A DNA stretch of 64,000 nucleotides from assembly GCF_910591885.1 (NCBI RefSeq), contig NC_063276.1, positions 3,162,001 through 3,226,000 of the forward strand, given 5' to 3'. The notes below the pieces were generated by a model. The model did no database searches. It had not been told where the DNA came from and was given only the letters and a program-made list of their open reading frames with translations. Origin of the DNA: Bombus terrestris. Lineage: Eukaryota > Arthropoda > Insecta > Hymenoptera > Apidae. The stretch's first letter is position 1, and each line of letters starts with the position of its first letter. A program made the position numbers and the translations under genes. Positions 39,401 through 54,400 of this stretch are shown piece by piece.

Positions 39401-42400
39401 CAAAATTAAAGAGACATTGATATAAATGATCAGGATATACAGACTATCTTGGAAATTAATTAGAAAGTACGTATCTATATCAACAATTGTACAGGGTGTT
39501 TCAATGAAACAATACAAAGAACCAATAATACATAATATATGAGGTCAAAAAATATTTATATAAACTGTCACTGTTCTAGAACGACCTGTACAGACTGTAC
39601 ACTCCTATTTCGCCCTCGCTATGGCAGTTTCCCTGTATTTACGATTCTGTCGGAATAGTTGCCTCGTAGAAACGGCCAGTGGGCCATCAACATCGCGAAA
39701 CGGTCGTAAAACCGAAAGGACGCGGCCCCAACCTCCTTCTAACAGATATCCACTTCTTTGCTGATCTTCGCGGTTGGTTCTCGTTGGCCAGCTGTTCAAC
39801 GCGTTGTTCGATACTGTTTCATATCCCGTTGCAAATGGAATTACGTTTCTTGCGCGTAATCTCTAAAACACTCGGGCAATTTGAATTTTTTGAACTGTTC
39901 TGTAACTTGATAAATTTCAGCTTATTGCAAGGTACATAACGCTAAATGATCTTAAACTATTCTAAAGAGCGTTGTAAATTTTTGTTCAGTTACTATCTTT
40001 CCTTTTTATTGCAATTTTATTTCATGCGCGTGAGATTTATTGAAGGAATAGAACATAGATTAGAAAAAGATTTAATATTGTATAGTTTGTGATTTAATGA
40101 TAATCTGCAAACTAGTGGTTAACGTGAACAGAGTATTGAATTCTTCAAGAAGAAAGAACTTCATCGTCTTAGGTTTGCTATGATAGCATCGTCTGCAGTT
40201 GGTTGCATTGCCATTGGCCAGGAACGAAATATTGCGGAATTGCTGGTCAGAGACTGGAACAGCGTTCTTCGGTCGGTTCATCATTACGAAAGCTGATTTA
40301 TTTGTTTCGTAGTGATGTATTCTCCGGGTATTGTTGAAGGCTTCTCGATCAACCTTGTGCTCTATAACCGTACAAGGTACTTCTGGTTAAAACATCGCAT
40401 AACATTCATGGTTTGCACCTGTGGTTTGTTATTTTTTTATATTAATTGGAATGTGCAAAAAGTGAAGGACAAAAAGATCACTGTAGATAATTGTTGAGTT
40501 AATTGTATAAACGACGTAAAAGGAAGAAATTGTGGAAATTAACTCGGTAATTACTTGTGTACTTAATAACTCATATCTTTATTACTCAGTCAGTTAAGTT
40601 ACCAGAGATTGATAATTAAATTTGCAATACTAATTACTTAAGAAAGATCAAGCGATAAATTAAATCTTTAAAAAATGAAGCCATTTGCATAAAAATAAGC
40701 GGACGATATATATCTATATAATATTTTTATGGCAAAAGTTGCATCTTTACCGCAAAGAAAAGGGAGAAAGAAGTGAGTTAATTATGTTCCTCGGGAGATA
40801 AGTTTCACGTTTGATGGGTTGACGACTCGCAGGAATTGCGAATTTTTCGTATTCACGCGCTGCCTCCTGTAATAAAATCCATTTACTGACGCTTCGATGC
40901 TGTGATATAAAAGTGACATGGGTCTTACTACATATTCAAGTATTATAGCGGTATGTGTCGTTAAAATTGATAAGGAAGAAACGCCCGTTTCTTGGAACGT
41001 ATTTTATCAAGCATAATACGAATATCTTTATTTACATGGGATCTCGTATCTTCACGATGATTGGTACGAACGACAACCATTTCTAGGCGAATCTCTGTAA
41101 ATCTTTTTTAACGAAGCACCTCGATCTTCTCTTCTTACTTCTTCAATTCGCCAAATTGTAATTCGTAATTTCTTCAAGATAATTGCTACTACGTAGAAAA
41201 AATATAAAAATACTAAATAATATTTTGTCTGAAATCCTCTCTCACAGAAATAGATGAATTATTCGCAAAATTACATGCATAAGAACTCTCTCTACTATCT
41301 CTCTATAATCATGAATCCTAACTTCACATTCCAAGAGAAATCAAATAAACTTGCTGAATTAGCTTCATTCGAGCGAAAATAATCATGATCGGGTAACGCT
41401 ATCGGAGAGTGTAGAGATCAAAGGGGCAAACATGTTTCAAATTCGCTAGTAATTTTCATCCACTAGACTTTTCCCTATCCTCTCTCTTTCCCCCCTTGTT
41501 TGAGTCGGGCCATGTAGCGGTTTTTCTACGGCATCGTTTACAACTGGCGATGCGCATTCTTGGCAGGACTGCGGAATGTGGATCGAAGGCACGCGAACGT
41601 CAGCTCGCGAAAGGACATTCCTGATCGTGACCGTGCAGTGCACGCGGTGCAACACGAATGATTCTCGATGTTTCGTCATCGTTTAAGGAATCGTACAAGC
41701 ACCACGGATGAGTTGCTTATCCGCTTTTACCGTTAAACCTGTACCACTGGACGTTCCGCGTAATTCGAGCTCCGGTTGTCGCCATTAGGCTTCCTGGACC
41801 ATTTTTCCTATCTTCTTCTTTATGTCTTTTTCTACTTGTACTCTAGATATCCTAACATCATTTTACATACTTCTTAGGTCTTCTTTGTAACTTTTGAGTG
41901 CTATTGAGAATAGTAAATCCTGATACGTGTATCCTCCTTTAATATTTTACATTACCTTTAAATCTTCTTTGCAACTTTTTAATGTCGCATGAGAATTTGG
42001 AATTCAACTAGTTATAGTGTTTTTAGAATGGATGTAATTATTTACATACATGTTTTGTCATACTGTAAATTTAGAATCATAGATCAATTAAGCCACGTCT
42101 TCGCTAAAACGACATTGTTTTGTTGCTGTTCCATGTTTCTTGAAAAAATCACAATTACTTCAATGTGGAAAAATATTTCTGTAAGTTGCTGCATGTAGGA
42201 AATGTTTTGGAATACGCAGCAACAAAAGAAGAGAACAGATGGTTGTTTGTTGTTTGCTTCGGTGGAGTCGAGGCCTCGAATTATCATCGCTGTTCAATAT
42301 CTTCGATAACAAGTTGCTCTGAGATTTCGTTGCATTTTATTGTGACACGAATGATTAATGTATCCAAAACCACGCTATGAAGAGTGCCATTAGCAAGCCA

Positions 42401-45400
42401 TCGTAATCAGGTCCATAATCTTACATTGTGATCTAGTAGTCACAATAGATTTGTGATCATCTTGATTAAAGTCAGATTATAATACAACGCTTTCAAAGCA
42501 TGTTGGGATCACTTCCGTCAAAGTCAACACGCGAACAAGCATACACAATGAGATTCCAATTTGTTTCTTCATAAGCAGTCAGTGATTCTTGCTGCCCCGA
42601 TCTACCTACTACTCTTTTCATCAGACACGAGCTTCTTACAAAAGCGGTAATCGATTTTCATCTTGACTTGCACGACTTATACGTAGACCACCCAGCTGTA
42701 AATTATTGAATAACGATCGTATCGCCGGTTACGGTGCACGTTTTTGCACGCTATATTGTAGCGGTCACATTTTAGCCAGTAAACGTCGGACGAAACGAAC
42801 GAGTTCACAGGCGGGTTGTAGCACGGTGTCGGTCGATGCAGGGAACGTAGGAGTTGCATTCCACGTTAAATGCATTAAGAATGCCTAGTACCATTCCATT
42901 GGCTTCGCACAGTCTGCGAACCCTGTTGTTTACTGTAATATGTTTATCACACTGGTATTAATTTCGTTTCTTTGCTTTGTATCGTTTTAGGAAATTCAGA
43001 CGAAAATAACGTTGTTCATTAATTTTTACATGGAGACTTCTTTTTAGTAACTGATGTTAATGTACTACGGTTAACGAAATTAAAAAATATGAGATCAATG
43101 GAATATACATACGTGTATTACACCGTATGTTTTCAGGAAAATGAAGTGTAAATAACACAGTTTATTAATTCCAAAGATTTAGGATAGTCCCTGATAATAG
43201 ACCGATAACCAATTTAAATGTACTGCAGTTAAGTAGATTTAAAGAAATATTAAAGGTGGTGTATTTACTATAATTTATTCTTTTTACTATTTTCTCCATA
43301 ATCCTTGTACGTAATTATAGCTTCAGCCTGTGATTCAACATCCTCTCTCACACATTCCATAACTAGTCTCACTTGCCTCTGCAAGCATAGTTACCTATAT
43401 ATGAATTTAATCGCACATTATCATAACGTGATCCGTATATGAATAAACTCGTCTTTTTATAAAACAACCGAGGATACAGCGTTCCTCAGACGTTCAGCGT
43501 AAAGCCCGTCTGATAACGGTGTGGGCAATTAAGCGAAATGAATGAACGGATAATCGGATGAGTATTACGAGACGCATGATGCATTTAAGGACGTCGACTT
43601 TACGTATATCCGTGCAGGATGGCCGAGGCAACCTGTCTAACAAGAAAATGATGCGTAAAGTTGCTGCAAAGTAATGCTGATGGAATTAATCGATCAATGC
43701 TCGTTACCTGGTCAACGGAACTAGTTCATCGTGTAAGATTCGATAGTTTATGGGAGACGTTAAATGCACACGATATCGATCTTGAACATGAATTTATTGA
43801 CTTGGGATAAACGCACTCCGTGGAGGCGTTTATGTCCTTTTAAATGACGTTGTGTCAGCTGTATACGCCGATGAAAAAATTTCAGTGCGAATAGAATCGA
43901 GTTTAACACGAATTGTAATAAATATTCTCCTATTTGCAAGTTGAATATTTGTAATTATGTGTATATAATCTTTTTTAATAATATGACTGACAATCTTGTG
44001 AATCTTTATTGGCTCGATAAGTGTTTCGCAGTCCGTGAAACAACACGGTTGTCACACAACGAAGTCGTGAAGCTTCTGACATGCCGCGCACTAAGAAGAG
44101 AAAGACATTGCTCGAAGGGGGGATCATATCGTCTCGCTATATTGTGGCAGCGATTCTAAACACGATCGCAGCGAAGAAGATCGTTGCTTTGTTGCGAATA
44201 TCCGTGTACTGCCTCTGGGTTCATATTCTTAATGTTCTATTCTTGCTCCCTTTTGTCGTAGGTTAATGTTTCATACATCTAAATCTTCCTCGAGAACACC
44301 GCATCGAAATTCTTCAAGTGGTCCTCGAAATTAGCCCTGAACATACAGGCGCTTACCGGGAACTCTATTTTATGCTGTGTATAGATTAATAAATGCATCT
44401 GTTCGGATCAAATGAAACAATTATATAGACTATTGAAGTTGGTAATGCGTATGTTTTTCGTCATTTGATTAGAAGATGGCACCAAAAATTCTTAGCTTCA
44501 GTGTGATGCAAATTGCTTGTGTTATTTCAGAATATGTAGCTACTTAGTGAGGCAGATTCGTGGTACATTCCCTAATGACTAGTGACTCTATTTTCTTCTT
44601 ATCGAGAAACCTGACCTAAAACATAGATATTGTACAATATGTCTAAATTAGACATTACAATTTCATCTTATTACAAAGCATACTTTTCTAACGCAACACG
44701 ATCGAGTCCTTTGTTAAAAAATTGTTTCCATCGAACGCTTCCCTTCGATCTTTCTCGATTCGATCGAACTCGGCAAAGAATAAAAGAATCAGACAAAAAG
44801 GAACAAAGAGAAGAAGAAGAACGCGAAGGAGAAGAAGAATGAAAACAGAAAGAAGGCAAGAAAAAAAAACAAGAACATTAGCCGTTTCGCTGGTCAACAG
44901 AGTGGTGCTCGAGCCTCGAGCTGACGTGCCATGGCCTACAACAAAAAGCAATCGGCCGATAGGACGAGTACCGGTTATTTAACGCCGTCGTCTTTATGCC
45001 TGCTTATTGGCCGGCTGTCTCGTTGCACGAGTTTTAACTGTGCAACCCCACCTTTTCGCTGGATGTAACAGTACCGTATAAGACCGTATTCTCAGTCTTA
45101 CTATGCAGTCCGAGGCTCATTCATTATTCATACACCATACGCTGATACTCTGGGCGCTTATAACGTGATCGTATGCAATTTGGCTGGTTGGAAATTCGAC
45201 AGTCAATGTGTGTAGCTGGGTTAACGGACGTGTCGATGAAATTGTAGCGAAATACAGGCACGAAGATAATAGTCGTCCAAAAATCATGCTGTGCGTTTGG
45301 ATGTTGGCTCCTTCAATTTGTTGTCGTGTTTGCCCAGTTATTAGGTACGAATTGCGGCTAGTGATGACATGGAAACACTTCGATTTGCTTCGAATTTGTA

Positions 45401-48400
45401 TTGTGTATGAGGCGACAAATTCGGATCGCTTCGAACATGATTCGAAGTTTAAAGCTCTTTTGTAAATCTTGATAAGTTTGAGACTTTCAAGTCTCGAAAG
45501 TCTTGATCGTTTTGAAGCTGTTAGTTTCAGTTTTGCAAGCTACAACAAATGTTTATAAAACGCCTGGAAAGATCAAATTATCATATATACATTTATTTCA
45601 CAAGATGATCGAGACTTGTAATACGATCAAGGCTTTTAAAATGGTCATAATTTTCAACACTTCCTAGACGATCGAGGTTTCCATGATGATCAAGACTTCT
45701 AAGACTGCCAAGACTTTAAAGATTCAAGACCTTCTACATGATCAAGAGTTTCAAGCTTCGAATCATGTTTGAAGCGATTTGAATATACAGATGCGATACG
45801 ATTTGAAGTGTTTCAGATCCCATCACTAGCTGCGGCACGCTCGAGGAGTGGTTGAAATGCGTTAAGTGAAATGATCTGTATCGCGAGCAAGGGTAACTGT
45901 ATCCTAACGTCGTGACGTGAAACGGTGGCTGGAGTTGGTCATGTTTAACGTAGAAAAATGTAGAAGGCCTGAAAGCAGAGCATTATTTGAAAATGAATTA
46001 TTAATAACTTCTAAGTTAGTTACTTTTAAAAGAGAGAGTCGCAGCTATCTTGATTTCTTAAGAACTCAAACCTCTAGATTTAGCCTTCCTCCTCTTCAGT
46101 TTGCCACAAATCTGTGATAAATAATTATCATGCGAGTTTTGATCGTAGATCTAAAAGAAAATAAACAAAATTACAAAATTGTTGTGTTGTTACGTTGTGC
46201 GCTTCACGTGACGGAATCGTAACCATGACTGATAATGGTACATCATCTACAATAGTTACTCTTCTATCTAACTGATCTATCCTGTAGAACATTCGCACTA
46301 GTTTGTAGCGGCGAGGTTCACATAATATATTAGATGGCAAAATTGATAAAAGGTACAACGAAGTGGTTAACGTATACTCTGGTAGGTATTATGCAAATAT
46401 TCTTGAATCTGTTATTATCGAGTGATCGCGTCTATCGTTACATATACGAAGCGAGCGTCACGACTACAAATTACGCGACAGGAAGCAGTGTATTTGCTCT
46501 ACCGTGTAATGCGCATCGTTCAAACATTTGTTTACTCATCGTAAGCTAATCGTTTCACCGGTGAACGCGCGATGATTGATTCTAACGTGTGGTTAACATC
46601 GATCTACGAGGCGCTTCGAGGTGGAAGCTTGTCTGCCACATTGTTAATTAAATGGAACGTAATGGTTCGGTGCTCGCGCTTAGAGAAATAGATAACTTCC
46701 GTATGTAAATGAGAGTGGTCACGAAGGTAAATCGTCTTCTGGTACCATTTAGCTCTTTTACTTAATATCCCCTTTAAAGACCTTCGCATTACCAAAGACA
46801 GTGATGATATTTTATCCTTTATTTCATTATTTTTCATCCTTTTCTTTGAAATGAAATGGAACGGGAAATATGGAAATAATCATAGTAAATATTAATAAGT
46901 AAAATACTAAAGAGTATTGTTGGAGTAGTATACCATAAACAGTATAAAGTATAAATACTAAAAAGTATTGCCACTTGTTGAGACAATCTGCAATGATATC
47001 ATCAGTATGTCATCAACAGCGACACTCATTTCTATATTTATATAAACAGTAATTCACTACGACGAATCATCAAAACCATAAATTTAATCACTCAAAATCT
47101 GTACCTTTGTCCTAGTTCCTCCCATTTATGGTATTTTTCACACCATTTTGCCAACTATACAGGATGGTCACTCTGCTTCAGGTATTGTATTCATAGTACA
47201 AATGGAGTCATCGATTTTCTCAGAAACAAAACCAGCGTAATTGTGTTATTCTTGATTTTCCTCTTATTCTAAGTCATAGAATCTCTCTACCCATGAATTA
47301 CGGATCACCTTCTATATATTTGCGAAAACAGTAGAATATGATTATTTTTGTCCTAAACTCTCAAGGTACGAAGGTGCGACTTTATCGCATTTTACTGAAA
47401 AAAGTTTTCAAACGATTACAACAAGTTATACTCGTTCTCTACAATCCGGAATTCAACAGCGTAGTAGCGAATTTTCCAATATTTAATAAAATATTTAATA
47501 ACTGCTTATGCAGTTATGGAACGTAGGTAAATTACCGACCGATCTATAAGTGAACGACCCAATTCACCGACAAGTACGATTTGGTGCACATTTGTGCAAT
47601 TTGATTTTATCGCTAACTGTTATATCGCAGTGGGACCAGGTTGCATCTTCAGGATGCACTCTATTTTTATACCGACCCGTGTTTACCTACCATCGATGCC
47701 TTTTCCCCCGTCCACGTAAATTCTTAATGTCCCACATGTTTTGGATTCCATAAGTCGACCAGAAAGAAACGATTTTCATTTCCCAACGGCCTTGATAGAC
47801 CGGGTACAAGTGATCGGACGGCATTCCAGCAATCGCGAGAACGTCGCGCTTCGGGCGCACACCGCGATTAAGTATAATAACGTAGTCGAGTTGTTTGTTG
47901 GCCCACGAGCGTTTCTTCGGGATCGTCGTTCATAACGTTCCATCGAACGTGTCGGAGGAATCAATGAAGTCATAAGTCGATGTTGAAACACCGCTACAAC
48001 TTCATTCTACAAGATCAACCTGATTGCACAATATATTTGTTATGCACTTGTATGATTACAACTCAAATAAACGAACGTTGTATACCGTGCACTATCTACG
48101 TGATTATTAAACCTATAAAATAAATTAGAAATTATACTATAAAATAAATTACACCATTTTATAATGGCTATCTACCTATCTTATAATAACGATCAGTAAA
48201 CTGCGGATGTTTACGCAAATCTATATTGTTCTGAATGCAACTGAGATCCTATATATGTTTATAATTGGACTGCGAATGCTTGTGCAAATTTATATTTTTA
48301 TCAGCATAAGTAGGAAAAGGAAACCTATGTAGAAATTCATTTCACATGCTAAATATTATAACAAGTGCTATGTTTTTAATATAATTATATGTCAAATATA

Positions 48401-51400
48401 ATTATATCTATAACCTGATATAACGAGATCGATTTTCAATGTTAGATAGCTAGACAAGTTTGTCTAGGTTAGGTTATTAGTATCCATGACACTTTTGTCG
48501 ATATTATCGTTGTGCTCTACACTCCAATAAGCCTGCGGATACTTCAATCTGCAAAAATAACGGCACGTAGATTAAACATTCTTCCATGTTTATCTTACCA
48601 GGAAAGTGGCGCATATGTCACTCGATTTCCTCGTTAGCTTTCAGGAGAAATATTCTTCAACTGTCAAAGCTAAAAGTGACAGTGATTATTCAATTTAACG
48701 TCTATTCATGTCTACTTTCGAACGTTTATGACAACCAGAAGTGGATGACCCAGTACCTTGTATATCTGGCTTCTTTATTTTCAATAAGTGCATTATCACA
48801 ATGTGCTGTACCCAAGGCCGTCTAGCAGTTGTTACTTTTCACATGACGCAATGCGAATGCATGGCCGTTTTATCATAGCAAGATGCTCGTGCACAGGCGT
48901 CTATTAAGACCCACTGTTTACGCAATACGCACGATGCCAATAGCCAGCGTGCATTCCGCTCTTTTACTTACTCGTGCACGCGCGCGCAAGAGTACACATA
49001 GATTTATGCATACGTGCACATTGGAATGCGAATTATCATTGTGCTAGCAGTCCACCGATCCCTCCTCATAAATTCTCTATGAGTATATTATACGTTTGCA
49101 TTCACCTGAACAGAGAATTAGAAGCTTTAATAAAGTTTAGGAAAGGGGAAGCTGAAATAAAATTATAGAAAGGATCGTGGGTATGATTATTAGATTATGC
49201 ATATTTAGCTCTTGTATTAGATTTAATTTTGATGGACTATTATTATTATTGTTTATAATATTAATTAACTTCTTGTGGTTTATAGGTTCGTCTGGAGAGT
49301 ATAGGAGCAGAAGATATAGTGGATGGAAATCCAAGGTTGATACTGGGTTTAATCTGGACTATTATCTTGAGATTCCAAATTCAAGAAATTGAGATTGATG
49401 TAGACGAAGAAAATGACAGTAGTGAAAAGAAATCGGCCAAAGATGCTCTACTACTCTGGTGTCAGAGGAAGACTAATGGATATCCTGGTGTTAATATTCA
49501 AGATTTCACTGGTAAATGCAACAGTTTCAATTATTTTGGATTCTGTATTAATTACGAAATTAACTTACAATTTGTATATATGTATACATAAATGTATGGT
49601 TGATTATAGGTTCATGGAGAAGCGGTCTTGGTTTCAATGCCCTTATCCATGCTCATAGACCAGACCTAGTTGATTGGTCAGAATTACAGCAAAATAAAAA
49701 TATCGACAATCTTAATTATGCCTTCGATGTGGCCAACTCGGAACTTGGAATTCCGCGATTGTTGGACGCGGAGGATGTTGACACTGCTCGGCCTGATGAA
49801 AAATCCATCATCACGTACGTTGCTTCTTACTATCACACCTTTGCCAGGATGAAAAATGAGATCAAGAGCGGCAAAAGAATCGCGAATGTAAGTGAATTTT
49901 TATATTATACATCTTTTTTTAAAGTTCATTGATTTAATTATTAAATAATCTTAAAAATCAATATTATTCTCCTTAGATTGTGGGACAAATGATGGACGCT
50001 GACAAGATGAAGATTCACTATGAAAAGCTTACAACAGACTTGTTGGAATGGATCAAGATGAAGATAGAAGTATTAGAAAACAGAAACTTCCCCAATTCCT
50101 TAGAAGGCATTCAGAAAGAATTGTTAGCTTTCAAGCAATACAGAACAGTAGAGAAACCACCAAAGTACAAGGAACGATCTGAAATAGAAGTTTTGTATTT
50201 TCACATTAATACCCAATTGAAATCCTTGAACCAGCCTGCTTTTACGCCTCAAGAAGGTCAATTAATACATGATATTGAAAGAAATTGGGTGGAGCTAGAA
50301 CGAGCTGAGCATCGCCGAGAAGTCGCCCTCAGGACTGAACTCCTTAGACAAGAAAGACTAGAACAATTAAATTACAAATTTGAAAGGAAAAGCGTTCTAA
50401 GGGAAGGTTACTTGAAAGAAATGATTCAAGTTTTGACCGACCCACGATATGGTAGCAATTTGGCCCAAGTAGACGCCACAGTGAAGAAACACGAAGCTAT
50501 TAGTGCAGATATTTTAGCTCGCGAAGAACGCTTTCACGATTTGACTAATATGTCAGAGGAACTAGTGAGAGAAAATTACCATGGGTTAGAAAGAGTGCAA
50601 GTCAGGGAACAGGAAGTTCTCCAGAGATGGAAGGAGCTTCTAGCACTCCTAGATCATCACAAATCTAATCTAGTTGCCCTGAGTTCTCTCATGAGTCTCA
50701 TGCGAGAGATTGATACAACTTTGGCCTCCATACAAGAGCTGCAATTGAACTTCCAAAGTACAGATGTTGGTCCACATCTTTTAGGAGTCGAAAATTTATT
50801 ACAGAAGCATAGTTTGCAAGAGTTGCAAGTAACTGCTCTTGGAGAAACTCAGAGAAGACTTGGTAGGCAAGCAGCTCAGCATTTGGCACAACCTCAGAGC
50901 AAGGAGGTGCCTTTGTTACAACAAAAGTTAGAGATGTTGAACCGAGCTTATGATGATCTAGTAGAATACAGTAAGGAACGCAAGGCTCGTTTGGAAGACG
51001 CCAGGAATTTCTTCCACTTCCTCCAAGATCATGAGGATGAGGAATCCTGGTTGATTGAAAAGCAACGCATTTGCAAAGCTGGAATATCAGCCAAGGATTT
51101 GCGTGCTGTAATTTCATTGCAACAGAAGCATAAAGCCCTTCAGGATGAAATGAAAGTACGAAGACCTAAGTCTGAACAATTATGTGATGCTGGACGGAAA
51201 CTGATAGTTGACAGTCATCCTTCAGCTTTGGAAATTCAAAATCGCATTGATTCGTTGCAAGAGCATTGGAAGGTCTTAGAAGAGTTAGCTGCCCTGAGGA
51301 AGAAACAGTTAGATGATGCAGCGGAAGCTTTTCAATTTTACGCGGATGCAAATGAGGCGGATTCCTGGATGAATGAGAAGATGGCCCTTGTGGCCTCTGA

Positions 51401-54400
51401 AGATTATGGCGTTGACGAACCTAGCGCTCAAGCGCTTCTACAAAGACACAAGGATTTGGAAGGAGAACTGAATGCATACAAAGGTGATGTACAATCACTA
51501 AATATGCAGGCTGAAAAGCTTGTCAAGTCTGGAATTTCTACTCTTGAATTATCCGCTGACCCAGAACCCGTTGCAGAACTGGAACAAGAAGAATGGAGTA
51601 AGTTTTGGTTTTTAGTAAAAATTCCTTTAATACTTCTTCCATGAAATGGATTTCAAAAATGTTTCTTTCTTTCTTTAGGTAAAGAAATTAGACTAGTTCC
51701 TCAAGATGAATGGGTGGACGAAGTTGTAGAAAGACTAGAACCTAGAACGGTTTTTGAAGATAGATTGGTACCCCAAGTAAAGAGTTTGTATCCATTCAGT
51801 GGCCAAGGAATGCAAATGATAAAGGGTGAAGTAATGTTTTTATTAAATAAAACAAATCCTGACTGGTGGAGCGTACGAAAAGCAGATGGCACCGATGGAT
51901 TCGTACCAGCGAATTATGTACGTGAACTGGAACCTAAAGTGATACAAGTTCAGGTTAGAAGACCAGAGAAGGTCAGAGTTACACAGAGAGTGAAGAAAAC
52001 GAAAATGGTTAAGCAGTTAGTTCCAGTCAGAAGAGTGAAGTCTATAAAGTCAACGGTGAAACCAATTAAAAGGAAGACTGCATCTGATGGAGATAGTGTG
52101 GAGAAACGACTGAAGAAGATCAATGATACCTATAGCGAACTTCAAGAATTGGCATTGAAACGACATGCTTTGTTAGAGGATGCTATAAGACTTTATGGTT
52201 TTTATCGCGAATGTGATGACTTTGAGAAGTGGATCAAGGATAAAGAAAAGATGTTGAGAGCTGATGACACACGAGATAATGTTGAAACTGCTAGAAGAAA
52301 GTACGAAAAGTTCCTAACAGATCTTTCAGCATCAGGCAAACGAGTAGAAGCTATAGATGCTGCAGTCGATGAGTTCGTTAGACAAGGACATAGTCAGTTG
52401 GATAAAGTCAAGGCTAGGCAGAGGCATATCCATCAACTTTGGGATCATTTGAACAGGTTAAAGGCACAGAAAGAAAAGAGTCTAGAAGGAGCTTCCAGTG
52501 TGGAATTATTTAATAGAACTTGTGACGAAGCTCATGATTGGATGTTAGAAAAAATTACTCAATTGGACACTGCAGAACTTGGACCAGACCTGAAGACAGT
52601 CCAGGCTCTACAAAGAAGACATCAACACTTGGAAAGGGAGTTGGCACCAGTCGAAGAAAAAGTACGAAAAGTGAACTTATTAGCAAATAGCGTGAAGAGC
52701 TCCTATCCACACGAATTGAACAATGTGAATGCCAGACAAAATGAAATCAAAGAACTCTGGAATCAAGTTCAAACAAAGGCTAAGGAACGCAGATCCAGAT
52801 TGGAAGATGCAGTAGGTCAACAGATTTTCATGAACAGCTCAAAGAATTTAATTAATTGGGCTGCCGATATGCAAGAGACAATGAAGGTTGAAGAACCTGT
52901 TAGGGATGTTGCTACAGCTGAACAACTTAGGAAACATCACATGGAACTTGGAGAGGACATACGAACCCGAGAAGACGAGTAAGTATTTAAGTATTTCGTA
53001 TGGATTTCTTTAATTAATTGAAACAATGATATAAATAATTTTTTATTTGTTCAGATTTCGGGAGGTTGAAGAACTTGGAAACCAATTACTACATCGTAAT
53101 CCAGCCCTGTTGGATGTCAGTGAACGTTTAGATAAATTGCATGGCTTATATCAGGCTGTAACATCAGATTGGATAGTAAAAGAAGCCTGGCTGCAGCAGT
53201 GCTTAGAGCTACAGCAGTTTAATCGCGAAGCTGATCAGATCGAAGCTACTACTAGTTCTCATGAAGCGTTCTTAGAATTTACTGACTTAGGGGAATCCCT
53301 CGATGACGTTGAAGCCTTATTGAAGCAGCATGAAAAGTTTGAAAACACTCTCCACGCTCAGGATGATAGATTAAAAGCGTTTAGTGATACTGCAGACAAA
53401 TTGATCGCTCAAAATCATTATGAAAAAGACTATATTAATGACAGAAGAAATCAAGTCTTAGCTCGAAGAAATCAAGTCAAGGACGCTGCTCAGCGTCGTC
53501 ATGCAGCCTTAAAGGCCTCAGAGCACTATCAACAATTTTCTGCAGAAGTAGATGACCTACGAGACTGGTTGGGTGATAAAATGAAGACAGCATCTGATGA
53601 AAGTTATAGAGATTTAAATAATCTTGAACGAAAGCTTCAAAAGCACGAAGCGTTTGAAAGAGAATTAAGAGCTAATGAGGGACAATTAAGAGCGGTGAAC
53701 AAAGCTGGGAAAGCTTTGATATCTGAAGAGAACTATAGATCAGATGATGTAGGAAAAACACTAAAAGAATTAAATGATCAATGGGAACAATTGGTGGCCT
53801 TATCTTTGGAAAAAGGTCGCAGGTTGAGGCAAGCTGCTTCTCAACATGGTTACAATAGAACGATGGAAGATGCCAGGTTGAAACTGGAAGAAATAGAGAA
53901 TTCTTTGCAAAGTAAACAAGTGGGAATGGATCTTAGGAGCTGTAAGGAGCTGTTGAAGAAACAGCAAACACTTGAGAGCGATATGTGCCAATGGGAACAG
54001 AAAGTGGATGACCTAGTTGCCATGGGCGAAGAGATGGCTCATGAAGGTCACTTTGATGCTGCGAATATATTGAAAACCAGTCAGGCCACGCAAAAAAAGT
54101 ACGTAAATACTCTGTATAACATAAAAGTAATGATAAAAATTATTAAATACTTAAAATTTAATTTTTATTGTTTGATAGGTTTCATAGCTTGAAAGTACCA
54201 GCCAAGAGAAGACGAGACGCGTTAGAAGAAAGCTTACGATTCCACAAGTTTGGCTTTGAACTGGATGCTGAATTACAATGGATAAAAGATCATCTTCCTC
54301 AGGCATCCTCGACGACACTGGGACAAAATCTGCATCAAGCTCAGACATTGCATAAGAAACACAAGAAACTAGAAGCAGAAATTGCTGGCCATCAACCAAT

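Larger units (their letters stand above)
30363..49285 (+). other. kst intron 3, 18.9 kb
   Basis: Exons 3 and 4 join directly (HTK|VRLESIGAEDIV, as in fly karst), so no coding exon is missing. I see no gene on either strand. GC-richer islands stand out at about 31910-32150, 35500-35880, 39600-39850, 41440-41780, 42480-42900, 44030-45080, 47550-47990 and 48800-49080; these are candidate enhancers or fragments of noncoding transcripts. Short repeats are at 30522, 33111, 45480-45760 and 48197-48315. A 107-codon open frame near 32526-32849 matches nothing I know. Confidence 0.6.

Noticed and set aside
50698..51117. 139-codon open frame opposite spectrin exon 6
   Set aside because: Antisense shadow of a strongly biased coding exon; the same applies to the other minus-strand frames between 51166 and 62108.
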